Assembly (NCBI GenBank): GCA_947462875.1
Contig: CANHQJ010000011.1
Coordinates: forward strand, 1 to 64,000
Length of the DNA: 64,000 nucleotides
DNA from: Verrucomicrobiia bacterium
Lineage (GTDB): Bacteria; Verrucomicrobiota; Verrucomicrobiia; Verrucomicrobiales; Akkermansiaceae
Direction: 5' to 3'
Shown here: positions 9,101 to 16,627 of the stretch, piece after piece
Position numbering within the stretch: the first letter of the stretch is position 1
How the letters are laid out: each line of letters opens with the position of its first letter
Made by a program: the position numbers and the translations under genes
Notes under the pieces: generated by a model
What the model saw: the letters and a program-made list of their open reading frames with translations, nothing else
Database searches by the model: none
Told to the model about the DNA's origin: nothing

Positions 9101-9770
9101 GCCGATGACGCTCACCAATGGCGGTGTTGCCACGGATGCGGCCGTGAACAGTGCCCAGACTGACAACGCGCGGACCAACCAATGGAACGGTTTTCGTGAT
9201 CTGACCGACGCACAACTGGATACGCTGGCGCAAAGAATCGTCGAGCAAGTGCGCTTGCGCGGTCCGTTTTTGTCGATGCATGAATTTGTCAACCGCCAGA
9301 TCGGCGCGAATTCGAATCTGACCCGCATGGGTGCCCTGCAAGCGGCGTTGGAAACCTCCCAGGTGAACAATGCTGTTTTCGCCACCCAGGTTCCCATTAC
9401 CGCCGCGAATGTCTCGGATGTCAATTTGTATCGCAACAGGACGGTGGAAGCGAACGTGGGGAATCCCGCGGAAGGTGCGCCGGGCTGGATCACCCAGGGC
9501 GATCTCATGCGTATCATCGAGCCGCTGGCCACCGTGCGCTCGGATACCTTTGTGATCCGTGTGTGCGGCGAGGCATTGAATGCGAATGGCGGCGTCAGCG
9601 CCCGTGCGTATGCGGAAGCCGTGGTGCAGCGCATGCCGGAATATGTCAATCCGATCGACAGACCCTCGGTCAATGTTTATACGGCCGCCAACGCATCTCC
9701 GCTGAATAAAGCTTTCGGCCGACGCCTCCAGGTGGTATCGTTCCGTTGGCTCTCGCAGCAAGAAGTGTGA
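6198..9770 (+). CDS. giant pseudopilin-like protein (Verru_Chthon cassette protein A type), copy 1
   Basis: 1190 residues. A prepilin-type leader (MKKISHITAFRRSLAESRG) precedes FTLIITISLLVLLTLVAIG, a class III signal with cleavage expected after Gly19. Position 5 of the mature protein is Ile rather than the Glu of major pilins, as in the tip pseudopilin GspK. A conserved helix (MLAIADLQKTMGPDKA) and a large beta-rich middle follow. The last third has FNVNSTSVAAW (925-935), RGPFLSMHEFVNR (1021-) and SDTFVIR...AEAVVQR (1115-), which parallel the NxNTA, F-S-x-x-E-F and S-x-x-F...VV-R elements of GspK. It is a close paralogue of the 37.6 kb gene. The ATG at 6198 was chosen for the leader. No pilus or type II secretion core genes are adjacent. 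Confidence 0.82.
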   Translation: MKKISHITAFRRSLAESRGFTLIITISLLVLLTLVAIGILSLSTVTLRSSAQGNAMSLARSNAKLALMLAIADLQKTMGPDKAISATSEILGANPAKPNLMGAWESWDANPSSTTLNYASEKTTRFRRWLVSDADPLATSARNYATAGAVNNPITLVGEGSLGAGAVDADRVRAGLVPISRNGIREGQFAWHVADESVKARVNSYRDPAQNTSLAQRRALLTGHRPEPRLVTSRDGTMLDYLPSDQTAQTLTTARAAEGKLVDLSQIDLFSANRQTGKFRHVVTPYSMGLLTDVRNGGLKQDLTSLMEMATMPTEYNGRRLYQSTHNITGVSDPFWSTLQSYYTVYRDVSAPDAAPTYYRPPLEAVSPGTLTAPRRFYPAPVIAKVEILFTYVTRDSHANWVGSLLNVSQEHRRMGHLLYTPLVTLHNPYNISIQFDEMQVVIRNVPVAFNFYVNNQPQSAGLVPINEMFVNNGQKGEKSFALNIANWTSPTSRDSTPMTLRPGQTVVCGPFLSPSASFSNTQGTPIFDWQNNLTGVDQFGNVTNPVPGRPGFTGKAVGFDIDWITPTHAPYNNPGQATDNNMGVLGLRDNDLVHIEYAVRQPSRGQNDRFDVQATITSRGRQMAYGGLTFVYNDASTLGRYFNTVHRFPLSGAFPASEAYHSNTTPISAQGNAKSFALFSAYARTTNGGVFETNSRNQTAGALNVQRDGRLAGKPMMHHNPARSVVLMDYRTEVPGMQSHELNFVPLPGHVDDVFEIDAANRNNVLAGNTTQRGIKSGSYLELPTGPMQTIADFRRSNALTSPYLPNFVQPVANSSVSPLMSTTRVSETGLTSYALLDHSVLANYALYDRFYFSTIAPVGSKTATNVLNDFLGNRAPLLTQSFAPYVPSGKTTTTIATELLNAGRPAANAYRLAAEYQMVKGAFNVNSTSVAAWKAILGSMRNTPVPVMWSRSGTLENRNTAYTPVTPMTLTNGGVATDAAVNSAQTDNARTNQWNGFRDLTDAQLDTLAQRIVEQVRLRGPFLSMHEFVNRQIGANSNLTRMGALQAALETSQVNNAVFATQVPITAANVSDVNLYRNRTVEANVGNPAEGAPGWITQGDLMRIIEPLATVRSDTFVIRVCGEALNANGGVSARAYAEAVVQRMPEYVNPIDRPSVNVYTAANASPLNKAFGRRLQVVSFRWLSQQEV

Positions 9771-9771
9771 C

Positions 9772-10488
9772 ATGATCGCTATGATTCGTTTGTTTTTTGT
9801 ATCTCTGTTGTTTCCATTCCTCGGAATGGCCCAGGAAGCGCCGGCTCCGCTGATGATCCGTGCGGCCTATCACAATCCCGTCAAACCCTTTGCGGAACTC
9901 TTCATCGCGGATCAAACCGGATTGGTGGTGCCGCTTCCCCTGGTGGCGGAGGGCCTGTCATCGCCGCAAGTGACCCTTCCGGTGAACGGCTCGCTGGTGC
10001 TTTACAAGGACAAGGTCGTGGACCCCAAAAATCCGCAGGCTTCGGTGGCGGCCAGCGCCAAAATTCCCGCCGATTGGAAAAAAGTGATCGTCTTGATTTT
10101 TCCCGCTGCCACAGCTGCGGAAAATGCCGGCTATCGCATCCTCCTGATCAACGATGCGCCGAACGCCTTTAAAAAAGGCGAGTCGCGCGTCATCAACCTG
10201 ACCCAGGCGGACACGGCCATGCAGGCCGGGGAACATAAGATCCCTCTGCCCTCCGGCAAGGTCTCGGAGCTGCCCGCGGTGAAAAAAGTCAACGAATACA
10301 ACATGGCGCAGACCAATTTCTATTACAAGGAGGGCGAGGAGTGGGTCGCGTTTACCGAACGACAGCTCCAGTATCTCGACACCACCAAGCGGATTTTCCT
10401 GATTTATCTGACTCCTGGCTCAACCCAACCGTTTGTGACGACCATCGTGGACAACACCCCCGAATTTATTCCGAAAGTGGAAAATTAG
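9772..10488 (+). CDS. secreted partner protein of the pseudopilin cassette, copy 1
   Basis: 238 residues with a Sec signal (IRLFFVSLLFPFLGMAQ, cleavage near MAQ|EAP), beginning one base after the pseudopilin stop, so surely co-transcribed. An internal ATG at 9781 is an equally good start. The mature part looks all-beta: alternating hydrophobic strands such as KKVIVLIFPA, YRILLIND and RIFLIYLTPG, with no catalytic motif or lipobox. The protein encoded at 41169-41828, behind the second giant pseudopilin, shares length, order and pattern (LIFFP, YLVNATKDQIGVKIG, GEEW, RAYLFAYTS). It is therefore a conserved second member of the cassette. Function is unknown; a periplasmic or surface partner of the pseudopilin is an inference. 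Its 3' end was copied during the duplication that follows. Confidence 0.75.
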   Translation: MIAMIRLFFVSLLFPFLGMAQEAPAPLMIRAAYHNPVKPFAELFIADQTGLVVPLPLVAEGLSSPQVTLPVNGSLVLYKDKVVDPKNPQASVAASAKIPADWKKVIVLIFPAATAAENAGYRILLINDAPNAFKKGESRVINLTQADTAMQAGEHKIPLPSGKVSELPAVKKVNEYNMAQTNFYYKEGEEWVAFTERQLQYLDTTKRIFLIYLTPGSTQPFVTTIVDNTPEFIPKVEN

Positions 10489-10613
10489 CTCCATTGATTC
10501 ACAAATCTCGATCATTTGATTTTTTGACTTGCGTTTTCCTCATATGTGCGTCACACTGCCCCCGAACATGACATTTTTGTCATAAAAAAATTCATCCCCA
10601 ACCACTTTTTTTC

Positions 10614-11267
10614 ATGAAACTCACCCATCGTGTTTTGCTGATTACCATCACTACGTTGCCATGGGCAGCCGCGCAGAGCGTATATGATCTGGGCAAGGAC
10701 GCGCCTGTGATGACGTCTCCGAAGGGTGTCTATGAGGCTGGCGATTTGATCGAAAAGGAAACAGCGCCTGCGACCGAGAGATCCAGCGCGGTCGCTACGG
10801 ATGGTGTGCATTTTTTTGAAGGTTTTGCCAGTGAGAGCAGCGAGGAAGCCCTGCTGAATCAGGTGGAAAAAGCCATCCTCAAGGATCCCGATCACGCTTG
10901 TGAGATTGTCAAAGAGGCGATCGTGGTTTCGCGTGCGAATGAAAAATTGGTGGCTAAGATTGTGGAAACCGCCTGTTTGGCAGCTCCGGAAAAAATGCGT
11001 ATCATCGCCCAGTGTGCGATTGCCGCTTATCCCGATGGATTGGCTGCCGTGCAGCAAGTGCTGGCAAAGCTGGATCCGGCAACGGGTGACGGCGACACAG
11101 TAGGGGTCAAATCCGGCAAGGAAACCGTCGAAAAAGGGGGACTCGAAAAAACCACGATTCCCACTCCTCTGAGAAAAGCCAGCCCGATCGATTATCTTCC
11201 TCCCATCCCGCTTCCTTATCCTCCCACGATCAACCCGCCGCCTGCGACGGACAATCGCGCGAGATAA
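10614..11267 (+). CDS. small secreted protein with helical core and Pro-rich tail, copy 1
   Basis: 217 residues, family not recognised. Signal peptide MKLTHRVLLITITTLPWAAAQ. Residues about 60-145 are predicted helical (EEALLNQVEKAILKDPDHA and following) with several Cys. Then come KSGKETVEKGGLEK and a Pro-rich tail PPIPLPYPPTINPPP ending in DNRAR. The tail could span or contact the cell wall, but there is no lipobox or sorting signal. It lies about 125 bases after the secreted-partner gene, in the same direction, so it may have its own promoter. The paralogue at 11959 retains the signal peptide, the KSGKETV segment, the Pro-rich stretch and the NRAR end but lacks the helical core. Confidence 0.65.
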   Translation: MKLTHRVLLITITTLPWAAAQSVYDLGKDAPVMTSPKGVYEAGDLIEKETAPATERSSAVATDGVHFFEGFASESSEEALLNQVEKAILKDPDHACEIVKEAIVVSRANEKLVAKIVETACLAAPEKMRIIAQCAIAAYPDGLAAVQQVLAKLDPATGDGDTVGVKSGKETVEKGGLEKTTIPTPLRKASPIDYLPPIPLPYPPTINPPPATDNRAR

Positions 11268-11348
11268 ATTGGTGTCTGCGATAGGTGAGAGGTCGCATTC
11301 GCCATGGATACGCCTAGAAAGCTGCCCGGACCTGTGACACAGTCGCGC

Positions 11349-11762
11349 CGATGAGGTTGCGCTTTTTACGGTCACATGTGTTTATCTGGCTCTTGGCGGG
11401 TTGTGGATTGTCAAGTATTTCCAAACCGCAGCACTCTCTCAGGATCAACACGCCCGAGGTGCGGCAGGGAATCGGACCAATCAACAGATTTCCCAAGGCT
11501 GGCTGAGCGAGTTCCATGACTCCAGCATGCGCACCACGGTGCTGGAGGCGCAGAAAAGCAACCAGAATCTGCAAGCCACGGCGGCACGGTTGCGCGTCGC
11601 GAAAGAACTGACCAATGAGGGGGTCGGAAACTTCCGAGCGCTCCGGCCTCTCGCTGGCGGCCTCGACGGCCAAGAGTTATTGCAATCTGATCAGCGCGCA
11701 GCAGCAGTTGGTTCTGGCGCAGACCACCTGGATTCGTTTGAAAAAAATCTTCGCATGATCAA
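11349..11762 (+). pseudogene. broken copy of the NodT/TolC-family lipoprotein gene
   Basis: Nearly identical over most of its length to the 5' part of the intact gene at 12452, from the same ATG and lipobox region (LLAGCGLS). A 7-base loss after the codons for Val-Arg-Gln shifts the frame. Two further deletions match short direct repeats in the intact copy: GCTGACCA at 12715/12775 (60 bp lost) and CTGGCGGC at 12821/12932 (111 bp lost). The sequence then stops after about residue 195 of the parent, where it joins a remnant of the secreted-partner gene. No functional barrel can be made. It is a relic of the tandem duplication. Confidence 0.88.
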
Positions 11763-11871
11763 ACTCACCCAGCGATCGACCCAGCAGTTTGTAACGACTA
11801 TTTTGGTCAGCACTCTAGCGCTCATCCCCAAGCAGAAAATTGACACACTTTCTATGACACAATCAATGTGA
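11763..11871 (+). pseudogene. 3' remnant of the secreted-partner gene
   Basis: In the frame ending at 11871 the DNA encodes LTQRSTQQFVTTI...LIPK, matching the last residues of the 238-residue partner (LTPGSTQPFVTTI...FIPK). Only the C-terminal tip was carried into unit 2 of the duplication, fused behind the truncated tolC copy. It has no start of its own. Confidence 0.75.
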
Positions 11872-11958
11872 TTTTTTTTTGACCTACGCATTGATGTAGT
11901 ATAGGTATCGTTTCCTATTGTTCAAGTTGCACATTTTACATTCTAAACCCAATTATCG

Positions 11959-12357
11959 ATGAGTTTTGTTCATGCTTTTTTGCTGATTACGATTTCACTA
12001 TTGCCACTGTCGTCCGCTTATCCCCCAGGCTTGATTGTAGCGCAGCAGTCAATTACAACGTTTGATGCGGTAAAAGGAGGAGGCGAAAAAGTCGGGGCGA
12101 AATCGGGCAAGGAAACTGTGGGAAAAGGTGGACTCGATAAAAATTCACAGGGCGGTTCAGTGGGAAAGCCTGGCCTGCCGCCGATTCCACCGCAGAATCC
12201 TCCATACATTAAACCGCCATCAGCGACGAAAAATTGTCCTAAAGACGATCGAGAAAAGGAAAAGGAAAAGGAAAAGGAAAAGGAAAAGGAAAAGGAAAAG
12301 GAAAAGGAAAAGGAAAAGGAAAAGGAGAGTCGAGAGAAAAACAATCGTGCGAGATAA
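11959..12357 (+). CDS. small secreted protein with (Glu-Lys)n repeat, copy 2
   Basis: 132 residues; paralogue of the gene at 10614. The signal peptide (MSFVHAFLLITISLLPLSSA) is joined directly to YPPGL, which aligns with YPDGL at about residue 138 of copy 1, so the helical core has been deleted. VGAKSGKETVGKGGLDK, a Pro-rich stretch (LPPIPPQNPPYIKPP) and the final NNRAR are retained. Between the Pro-rich stretch and NRAR, where copy 1 has only a few residues, there are twelve Glu-Lys pairs encoded by a hexanucleotide tract. The result is a highly charged, probably helical or disordered tail. The ORF is intact with a plausible signal, so expression is possible, but it may be a decaying copy. 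Function unknown. Confidence 0.55.
   Translation: MSFVHAFLLITISLLPLSSAYPPGLIVAQQSITTFDAVKGGGEKVGAKSGKETVGKGGLDKNSQGGSVGKPGLPPIPPQNPPYIKPPSATKNCPKDDREKEKEKEKEKEKEKEKEKEKEKEKESREKNNRAR
12253..12324 (+). repeat. GAAAAG hexanucleotide microsatellite, 12 perfect copies
   Basis: Twelve uninterrupted GAAAAG units inside the small secreted protein gene encode (Glu-Lys)12. The unit is six bases, so gain or loss of units changes tail length without a frameshift. The perfect identity suggests recent or ongoing slippage, because synonymous drift has not yet accumulated. Confidence 0.97.
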
Positions 12358-12451
12358 ATTCTCACCCTATCCCGGTGTGCAATGATGAGAGATCGGGGCC
12401 CTGGCGTGATACGCCTTGAAAGATGATCCTTCGTGTGAGACTCTTCTGCCG

Positions 12452-13825
12452 ATGAGGTTGCGTTTTTTACGGTCACATGTGTTTATCTGGCTCTTGGCGG
12501 GTTGTGGATTGTCAAGTATCTCCAAGCCGCAACACTCTCTCAAGATCAATACGCCCGAGGTGTGGCAGGTGGCGGGGAATCGGACCAATCAACAGATATC
12601 CCAAGGCTGGCTGAGCGAGTTCAATGATTCCCGCATGCGCACCACGGTGCTGGAGGCGCAGAAAAGCAACCAGAATCTGCAAGCCACGGCGGCACGGTTG
12701 CGCGTCGCGAAAGAGCTGACCATCCAGTCGCGTGCGGAGCTTTTGCCCACATTTCGAGTGGGAGCCAGCGGCGGGCTGACCAATGAGGGCTCTCAAACCT
12801 CCGAGCGCTCAGGGCTATCTCTGGCGGCTTCCTGGGAGCCTGATTTGTGGGGAAGGCTGCGCGATCTGAATCGGGCGGTGGCGGCGGATTTTGATGCGGC
12901 GGTGGCCGAATTCCGCAACGCGCGGTTGTCGCTGGCGGCCACGACGGCCAAGAGTTATTGCAATCTGATCAGCGCGCAGCAGCAGTTGGTTCTGGCGCAG
13001 ACCACTCTGGATTCGTTTGAAAAAAATCTTCGCATCATCGAGCGAAATTACAAGGCAGGGGTGCCGAATGTGCGGGCGCTTGATGTGCAACTCGGCCGCA
13101 CCAACGTCTCCGCCGCGCAGCGCACGGTCAAGGCACGCGAGCTGGATCGTGATGATGCCGCCCGCAGTCTGGAGGTTCTGCTGGGCCGCTATCCCTCCAC
13201 CACCCTGCAGCCCGGCAGGGACTTGCCGGTGCTTAACAGCCGCATCCCGGTGGGCCTTCCCGCAACGCTGATCGAGCGCCGTCCCGATCTGGAATCGGCC
13301 CGCGCCCGCATCATGGCCACGGCGCAAAGAGCGAGCGCCGCGCGCAAAAATCTCTTGCCCAATCTCTCGCTCACGGGAAGCGGGAGCTCGACACAGGGGA
13401 ATTTCGCCCGCTTGCTCAGCCCGACGGATCTGGTGACCAACATCACCTTGAATCTGACGCAGATTCTTTATGCTGGTGGCGCGCTGGAGTCCGAGGCGCG
13501 TCTGGCGGTGGAGCGCAACAAGGCGGCCATTCACGATTATGCCCAAGCGGCGCTGGAGGCCTTTCGCGAGGTGGAGTCCGCTCTCGGCGCGGAGTCTTCT
13601 CTCGCCGCACAGGAGGGATTCCTGGAGAAAGAAGTCGAGCAAGCGGCCCTGGCCGAGCGACAGGCGGAACGCGACTATTCCGAGGGCATCGAGGGCGTGG
13701 ACATTCTTTCCGTGCTGGAATCCCAGCGCCGTGCCAACAACGCGCGTTCCTCGCTGATCCGTTTGAAAAACGAGCGCTTGCAAAATCGCATCGATCTTCA
13801 CCTGGCGCTCGGTGGTTCCTTCTGA
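12452..13825 (+). CDS. NodT/TolC-family outer-membrane efflux lipoprotein
   Basis: 457 residues. N-terminal lipoprotein signal MRLRFLRSHVFIWLLAGC with the lipobox Cys at 18, then the TolC/NodT trimeric barrel-tunnel fold as two repeats of long helices. Family landmarks: ASWEPDLWGRLRDLNRAV, the RYKAGV-like RNYKAGVPNVRALDV, LIERRPDLESARARI, LPNLSLTGSGS and FREVESALGAE. It forms the outer-membrane exit duct of RND/ABC/MFS tripartite pumps or type I secretion. No adaptor or inner-membrane pump gene is adjacent, so its partner is elsewhere. The ATG at 12452 gives the lipobox at the right place; the frame extends upstream without support. The truncated copy at 11349 is its duplicate. Confidence 0.9.
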   Translation: MRLRFLRSHVFIWLLAGCGLSSISKPQHSLKINTPEVWQVAGNRTNQQISQGWLSEFNDSRMRTTVLEAQKSNQNLQATAARLRVAKELTIQSRAELLPTFRVGASGGLTNEGSQTSERSGLSLAASWEPDLWGRLRDLNRAVAADFDAAVAEFRNARLSLAATTAKSYCNLISAQQQLVLAQTTLDSFEKNLRIIERNYKAGVPNVRALDVQLGRTNVSAAQRTVKARELDRDDAARSLEVLLGRYPSTTLQPGRDLPVLNSRIPVGLPATLIERRPDLESARARIMATAQRASAARKNLLPNLSLTGSGSSTQGNFARLLSPTDLVTNITLNLTQILYAGGALESEARLAVERNKAAIHDYAQAALEAFREVESALGAESSLAAQEGFLEKEVEQAALAERQAERDYSEGIEGVDILSVLESQRRANNARSSLIRLKNERLQNRIDLHLALGGSF

Positions 13826-13903
13826 TTTTTCCTTCCGGGCGATGCCAGCTTGCGCAAGCCTGTGCTTTACAATTTCCGCCCGCTGTGGCAAGCGTGCGGC
13901 GCG

Positions 13904-16570
13904 ATGTCAGAGTTACCCAAAGGATACGAACCGAAGGATGTGGAAGCCAAGTGGTATGCCGCGTGGATCGAAGGCCGTTGTTTCGAGGCCGATCCGCGTT
14001 CAGCCAAGCCGGGGTATTCGATCGTGATTCCGCCACCGAACGTGACGGGCATCCTGCACCTCGGGCACGTGCTCAACAATGCCTTGCAGGATATTTTGGC
14101 TCGCCGTGCGCGGCAGAAGGGCTTTGAAGTGTTGTGGCTACCGGGCACCGACCACGCGGGCATCGCGACGCAGACGAAGGTGGAGCAACTCATCCGCAAG
14201 GAGGAGGGGAAAACCCGTCGTGATCTGGGGCGCGAGGAATTTCTCAAGCGCGTCTGGGCATGGAAAGAGCAATACGGCGATATTATCATCGGCCAGCTGA
14301 AACGGCTCGGTTGCTCGTGCGACTGGAGTCGTGAGCGTTTCACGATGGATGCCGATTACACCCGCGAGGTGCAGCAGGTGTTTGTGAAGTTGTTTGAAAA
14401 AGGGCTGATCTATCGCGGACTGCGCATGGTCAATTGGTGTCCGGTCTCGCTCACCGCCCTCAGCGATGAAGAGGTGATCCCGAAACAACAGAACGGCAAG
14501 TTCTACACCATGCGCTATGAAGTGGTGGAAGAGCCGGGGCGTTATCTGGAAATTTCCACCACGCGCCCCGAGACACTCATGGGCGACACGGCTGTGGCGG
14601 TGAATCCGTTGGACGAGCGTCATCAGGATTTGATTGGCAAGCACGTGTGGCGTCCGTTTCCGCGTCTGGCGATTCCCATCATCGCCGATGAAGCGGTGGA
14701 TAAGGAATTCGGCACCGGTGCGCTCAAAGTCACGCCGGCGCATGACCGCATCGACTTCGAAATCGGCCAACGCCACGACCTGCCCATCATCGATGTGCTG
14801 CATCCCGATGGTCGCATCAACTGCCCCGATTGCCCGGACCTCGATGGCATCGATCGTTTCAAGGCCCGCAAACTCGCCGCCGCCAAGCTCGCGGAAATGG
14901 GTGCGCTGGTGAAGGAGGAGGATTACTCGAACAACGTCGGCTTCAGCGAGCGCGCGGATGTTCCCATCGAACCACGCCTTTCGCTGCAATGGTTCCTGCG
15001 TTATCCTTCCGTCGACCGCACCGCCGCTGCGGTGGAAAACGGCGAGATCGTTTTCCGTCCGGATCGTTGGAGAAAAACGTTCGCGCACTGGATGGAGAAC
15101 TTGCAGGACTGGTGCATCAGTCGCCAGTTGTGGTGGGGACATCGCATCCCCGTGTGGTATCGCAAGGATAAAGCGGCCGATTTGCAAAGCGCGGAAACGC
15201 TGGACCTCGGTGATCGCAACAAGGGCGATATCCACGTCGGCACCGAGCCGCCCTCCGATCCGGAAAACTGGGTGCAGGATGAGGACAGCATGGACACCTG
15301 GTTCAGCTCGTGGCTTTGGCCATTTGCGACGATGGACGAAGAGACACGCAAAAAATTCTATCCGACGAATGACCTCGTCACCGGGCCGGACATTATCTTT
15401 TTCTGGGTCGCACGCATGATCATGGCGGGCTATGAATTCATGGACGAGCTGCCGTTCCGCAACGTCTATTTCACTTCCATCATCCGCGACTTGCAGGGCC
15501 GCAAGATGAGCAAGCAGTTGGGCAATTCACCCGACCCGCTCGATCTCATGGATCAGTTCGGCGCCGATGGTCTGCGCTTCGGTTTGTTGCGCATCGCGCC
15601 CGTGGGCAGCGACGTGCGCTTTGATGAATCGCAGGTCGAGGAAGGTCGCAACTTCGCCAATAAAATCTACAACGCCTGCCGGTTCCGCCAGATGGCGAGC
15701 GAAGGCCGAGCGCTGGCCCTGCCGCCGCTGGATTCGCTGCCGCCGTATCACCTCGATATCATGGCGAAGCTCGATGCGCTCACGGCTCAGTTGGAGGAAT
15801 CCTACGGCGAATACCGCTTCGGCGAGATCGCGCAGAAAATGCACGAGTTCCTCTGGAGCGAACTCTGCGATTGGTTCCTCGAGGCTGTCAAAGGCGACCT
15901 GCGCAACACCGCGAATGCCGCAGAGCGCGATCGCACACTCGCGGTGTTCGATGCCGTGATGAGCCGCTTTTTGCAACTCCTGCATCCCTACATGCCGCAC
16001 GTCACCGAGGAACTGTCCGCCCGCATGGGCTACGTGCCCGAGGGCGAGTTTCTGATGAATCAATTGCTCCCCGCCGAGCCCTTGCTCGCCGGATTCGATG
16101 CCGCTCCCGCCCAGCAAAAAGCCGCCGCGATTTACGAAGCGACCGGACGCATGCGCAACTTGAAATTTGAATACAACGTCGCCACCCGTCGCGATGTCAC
16201 CTTCATCGTGAAAAACGCCCCATCGTGGTTGGCCGACGAAAGCGACGTTCTGGCCTTGCTCGCCGGAGCAGGGGAGATCCGCATGGACGATGCCTACGAG
16301 TCGCCCAAAGGCACCCCCGTGGCGATCACGCCCGTGGGCGAAGTCTATCTGCCGCTCGAAGGCCTGATCGATGTGGAAGCCGAAAAAATCCGCCTCGGCA
16401 AGGAGATCGATAAGCTCAGCAAAGAAGTCATCAAGTGCGAAGCGAAGCTCGGCAATGCCAGCTTCGTCGACCGCGCCCCCGCCGAAGTCGTAGAGCAGGA
16501 AAAAGCCCGTCTCGCCGAATGGAAGGGCAAACTCGCCCAGCTAGGGGAAATGCTGGAGGCATTGCGTTGA
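13904..16570 (+). CDS. valS: valyl-tRNA synthetase
   Basis: 888-residue class I synthetase charging tRNA-Val. PPPNVTGILHLGH carries the HIGH signature; KMSKQLGNSPDP is the KMSKS loop. The editing (CP1) domain has STTRPETLMGDTAVAV and the catalytic region continues with GTDHAGIATQ, WCISRQLWWGHRIPVWY and the Val-specific DEDSMDTWFSSWLWP. An anticodon-binding helical bundle and a C-terminal coiled coil (LIDVEAEKIRLGKEIDKLSK and following) complete the family architecture. The start at 13904 (MSELPKGYEPKDVE) matches the usual N-terminus; the frame is open 54 bases upstream without support. It is probably a single-gene transcript. Confidence 0.97.
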   Translation: MSELPKGYEPKDVEAKWYAAWIEGRCFEADPRSAKPGYSIVIPPPNVTGILHLGHVLNNALQDILARRARQKGFEVLWLPGTDHAGIATQTKVEQLIRKEEGKTRRDLGREEFLKRVWAWKEQYGDIIIGQLKRLGCSCDWSRERFTMDADYTREVQQVFVKLFEKGLIYRGLRMVNWCPVSLTALSDEEVIPKQQNGKFYTMRYEVVEEPGRYLEISTTRPETLMGDTAVAVNPLDERHQDLIGKHVWRPFPRLAIPIIADEAVDKEFGTGALKVTPAHDRIDFEIGQRHDLPIIDVLHPDGRINCPDCPDLDGIDRFKARKLAAAKLAEMGALVKEEDYSNNVGFSERADVPIEPRLSLQWFLRYPSVDRTAAAVENGEIVFRPDRWRKTFAHWMENLQDWCISRQLWWGHRIPVWYRKDKAADLQSAETLDLGDRNKGDIHVGTEPPSDPENWVQDEDSMDTWFSSWLWPFATMDEETRKKFYPTNDLVTGPDIIFFWVARMIMAGYEFMDELPFRNVYFTSIIRDLQGRKMSKQLGNSPDPLDLMDQFGADGLRFGLLRIAPVGSDVRFDESQVEEGRNFANKIYNACRFRQMASEGRALALPPLDSLPPYHLDIMAKLDALTAQLEESYGEYRFGEIAQKMHEFLWSELCDWFLEAVKGDLRNTANAAERDRTLAVFDAVMSRFLQLLHPYMPHVTEELSARMGYVPEGEFLMNQLLPAEPLLAGFDAAPAQQKAAAIYEATGRMRNLKFEYNVATRRDVTFIVKNAPSWLADESDVLALLAGAGEIRMDDAYESPKGTPVAITPVGEVYLPLEGLIDVEAEKIRLGKEIDKLSKEVIKCEAKLGNASFVDRAPAEVVEQEKARLAEWKGKLAQLGEMLEALR

Positions 16571-16627
16571 TTGTGATGCCTTGCCTGATTTTTTGACATT
16601 TTGATTTGCAATCTTTGCCGGGCATGT

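Larger units (their letters stand above)
10405..13040 (+). repeat. decayed tandem duplication (two units, joint near 11762)
   Basis: Unit 1 (about 10405-11762) and unit 2 (about 11763-13040) hold the same elements in order: the 3' end of the secreted-partner gene (STQPFVTTI versus STQQFVTTI), a small secreted Pro-rich protein gene, and the 5' part of a NodT/TolC gene starting ATGAGGTTGCG. At the joint, tolC sequence ending CTTCGCAT-ATC switches into the partner gene's 3' sequence. This fits a crossover between tolC and the partner gene. The units have since diverged: unit 1 lost pieces of tolC, and unit 2 lost most of the partner gene and the middle of the small secreted gene but kept a full tolC. 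Boundaries are approximate, by eye. Confidence 0.8.

Noticed and set aside
11401-11871. 156-codon ORF covering the tolC relic as a possible functional protein
   Set aside because: It mixes frames of the broken tolC copy and the remnant partner tail, lacks a signal and start context, and is best explained as a pseudogene.
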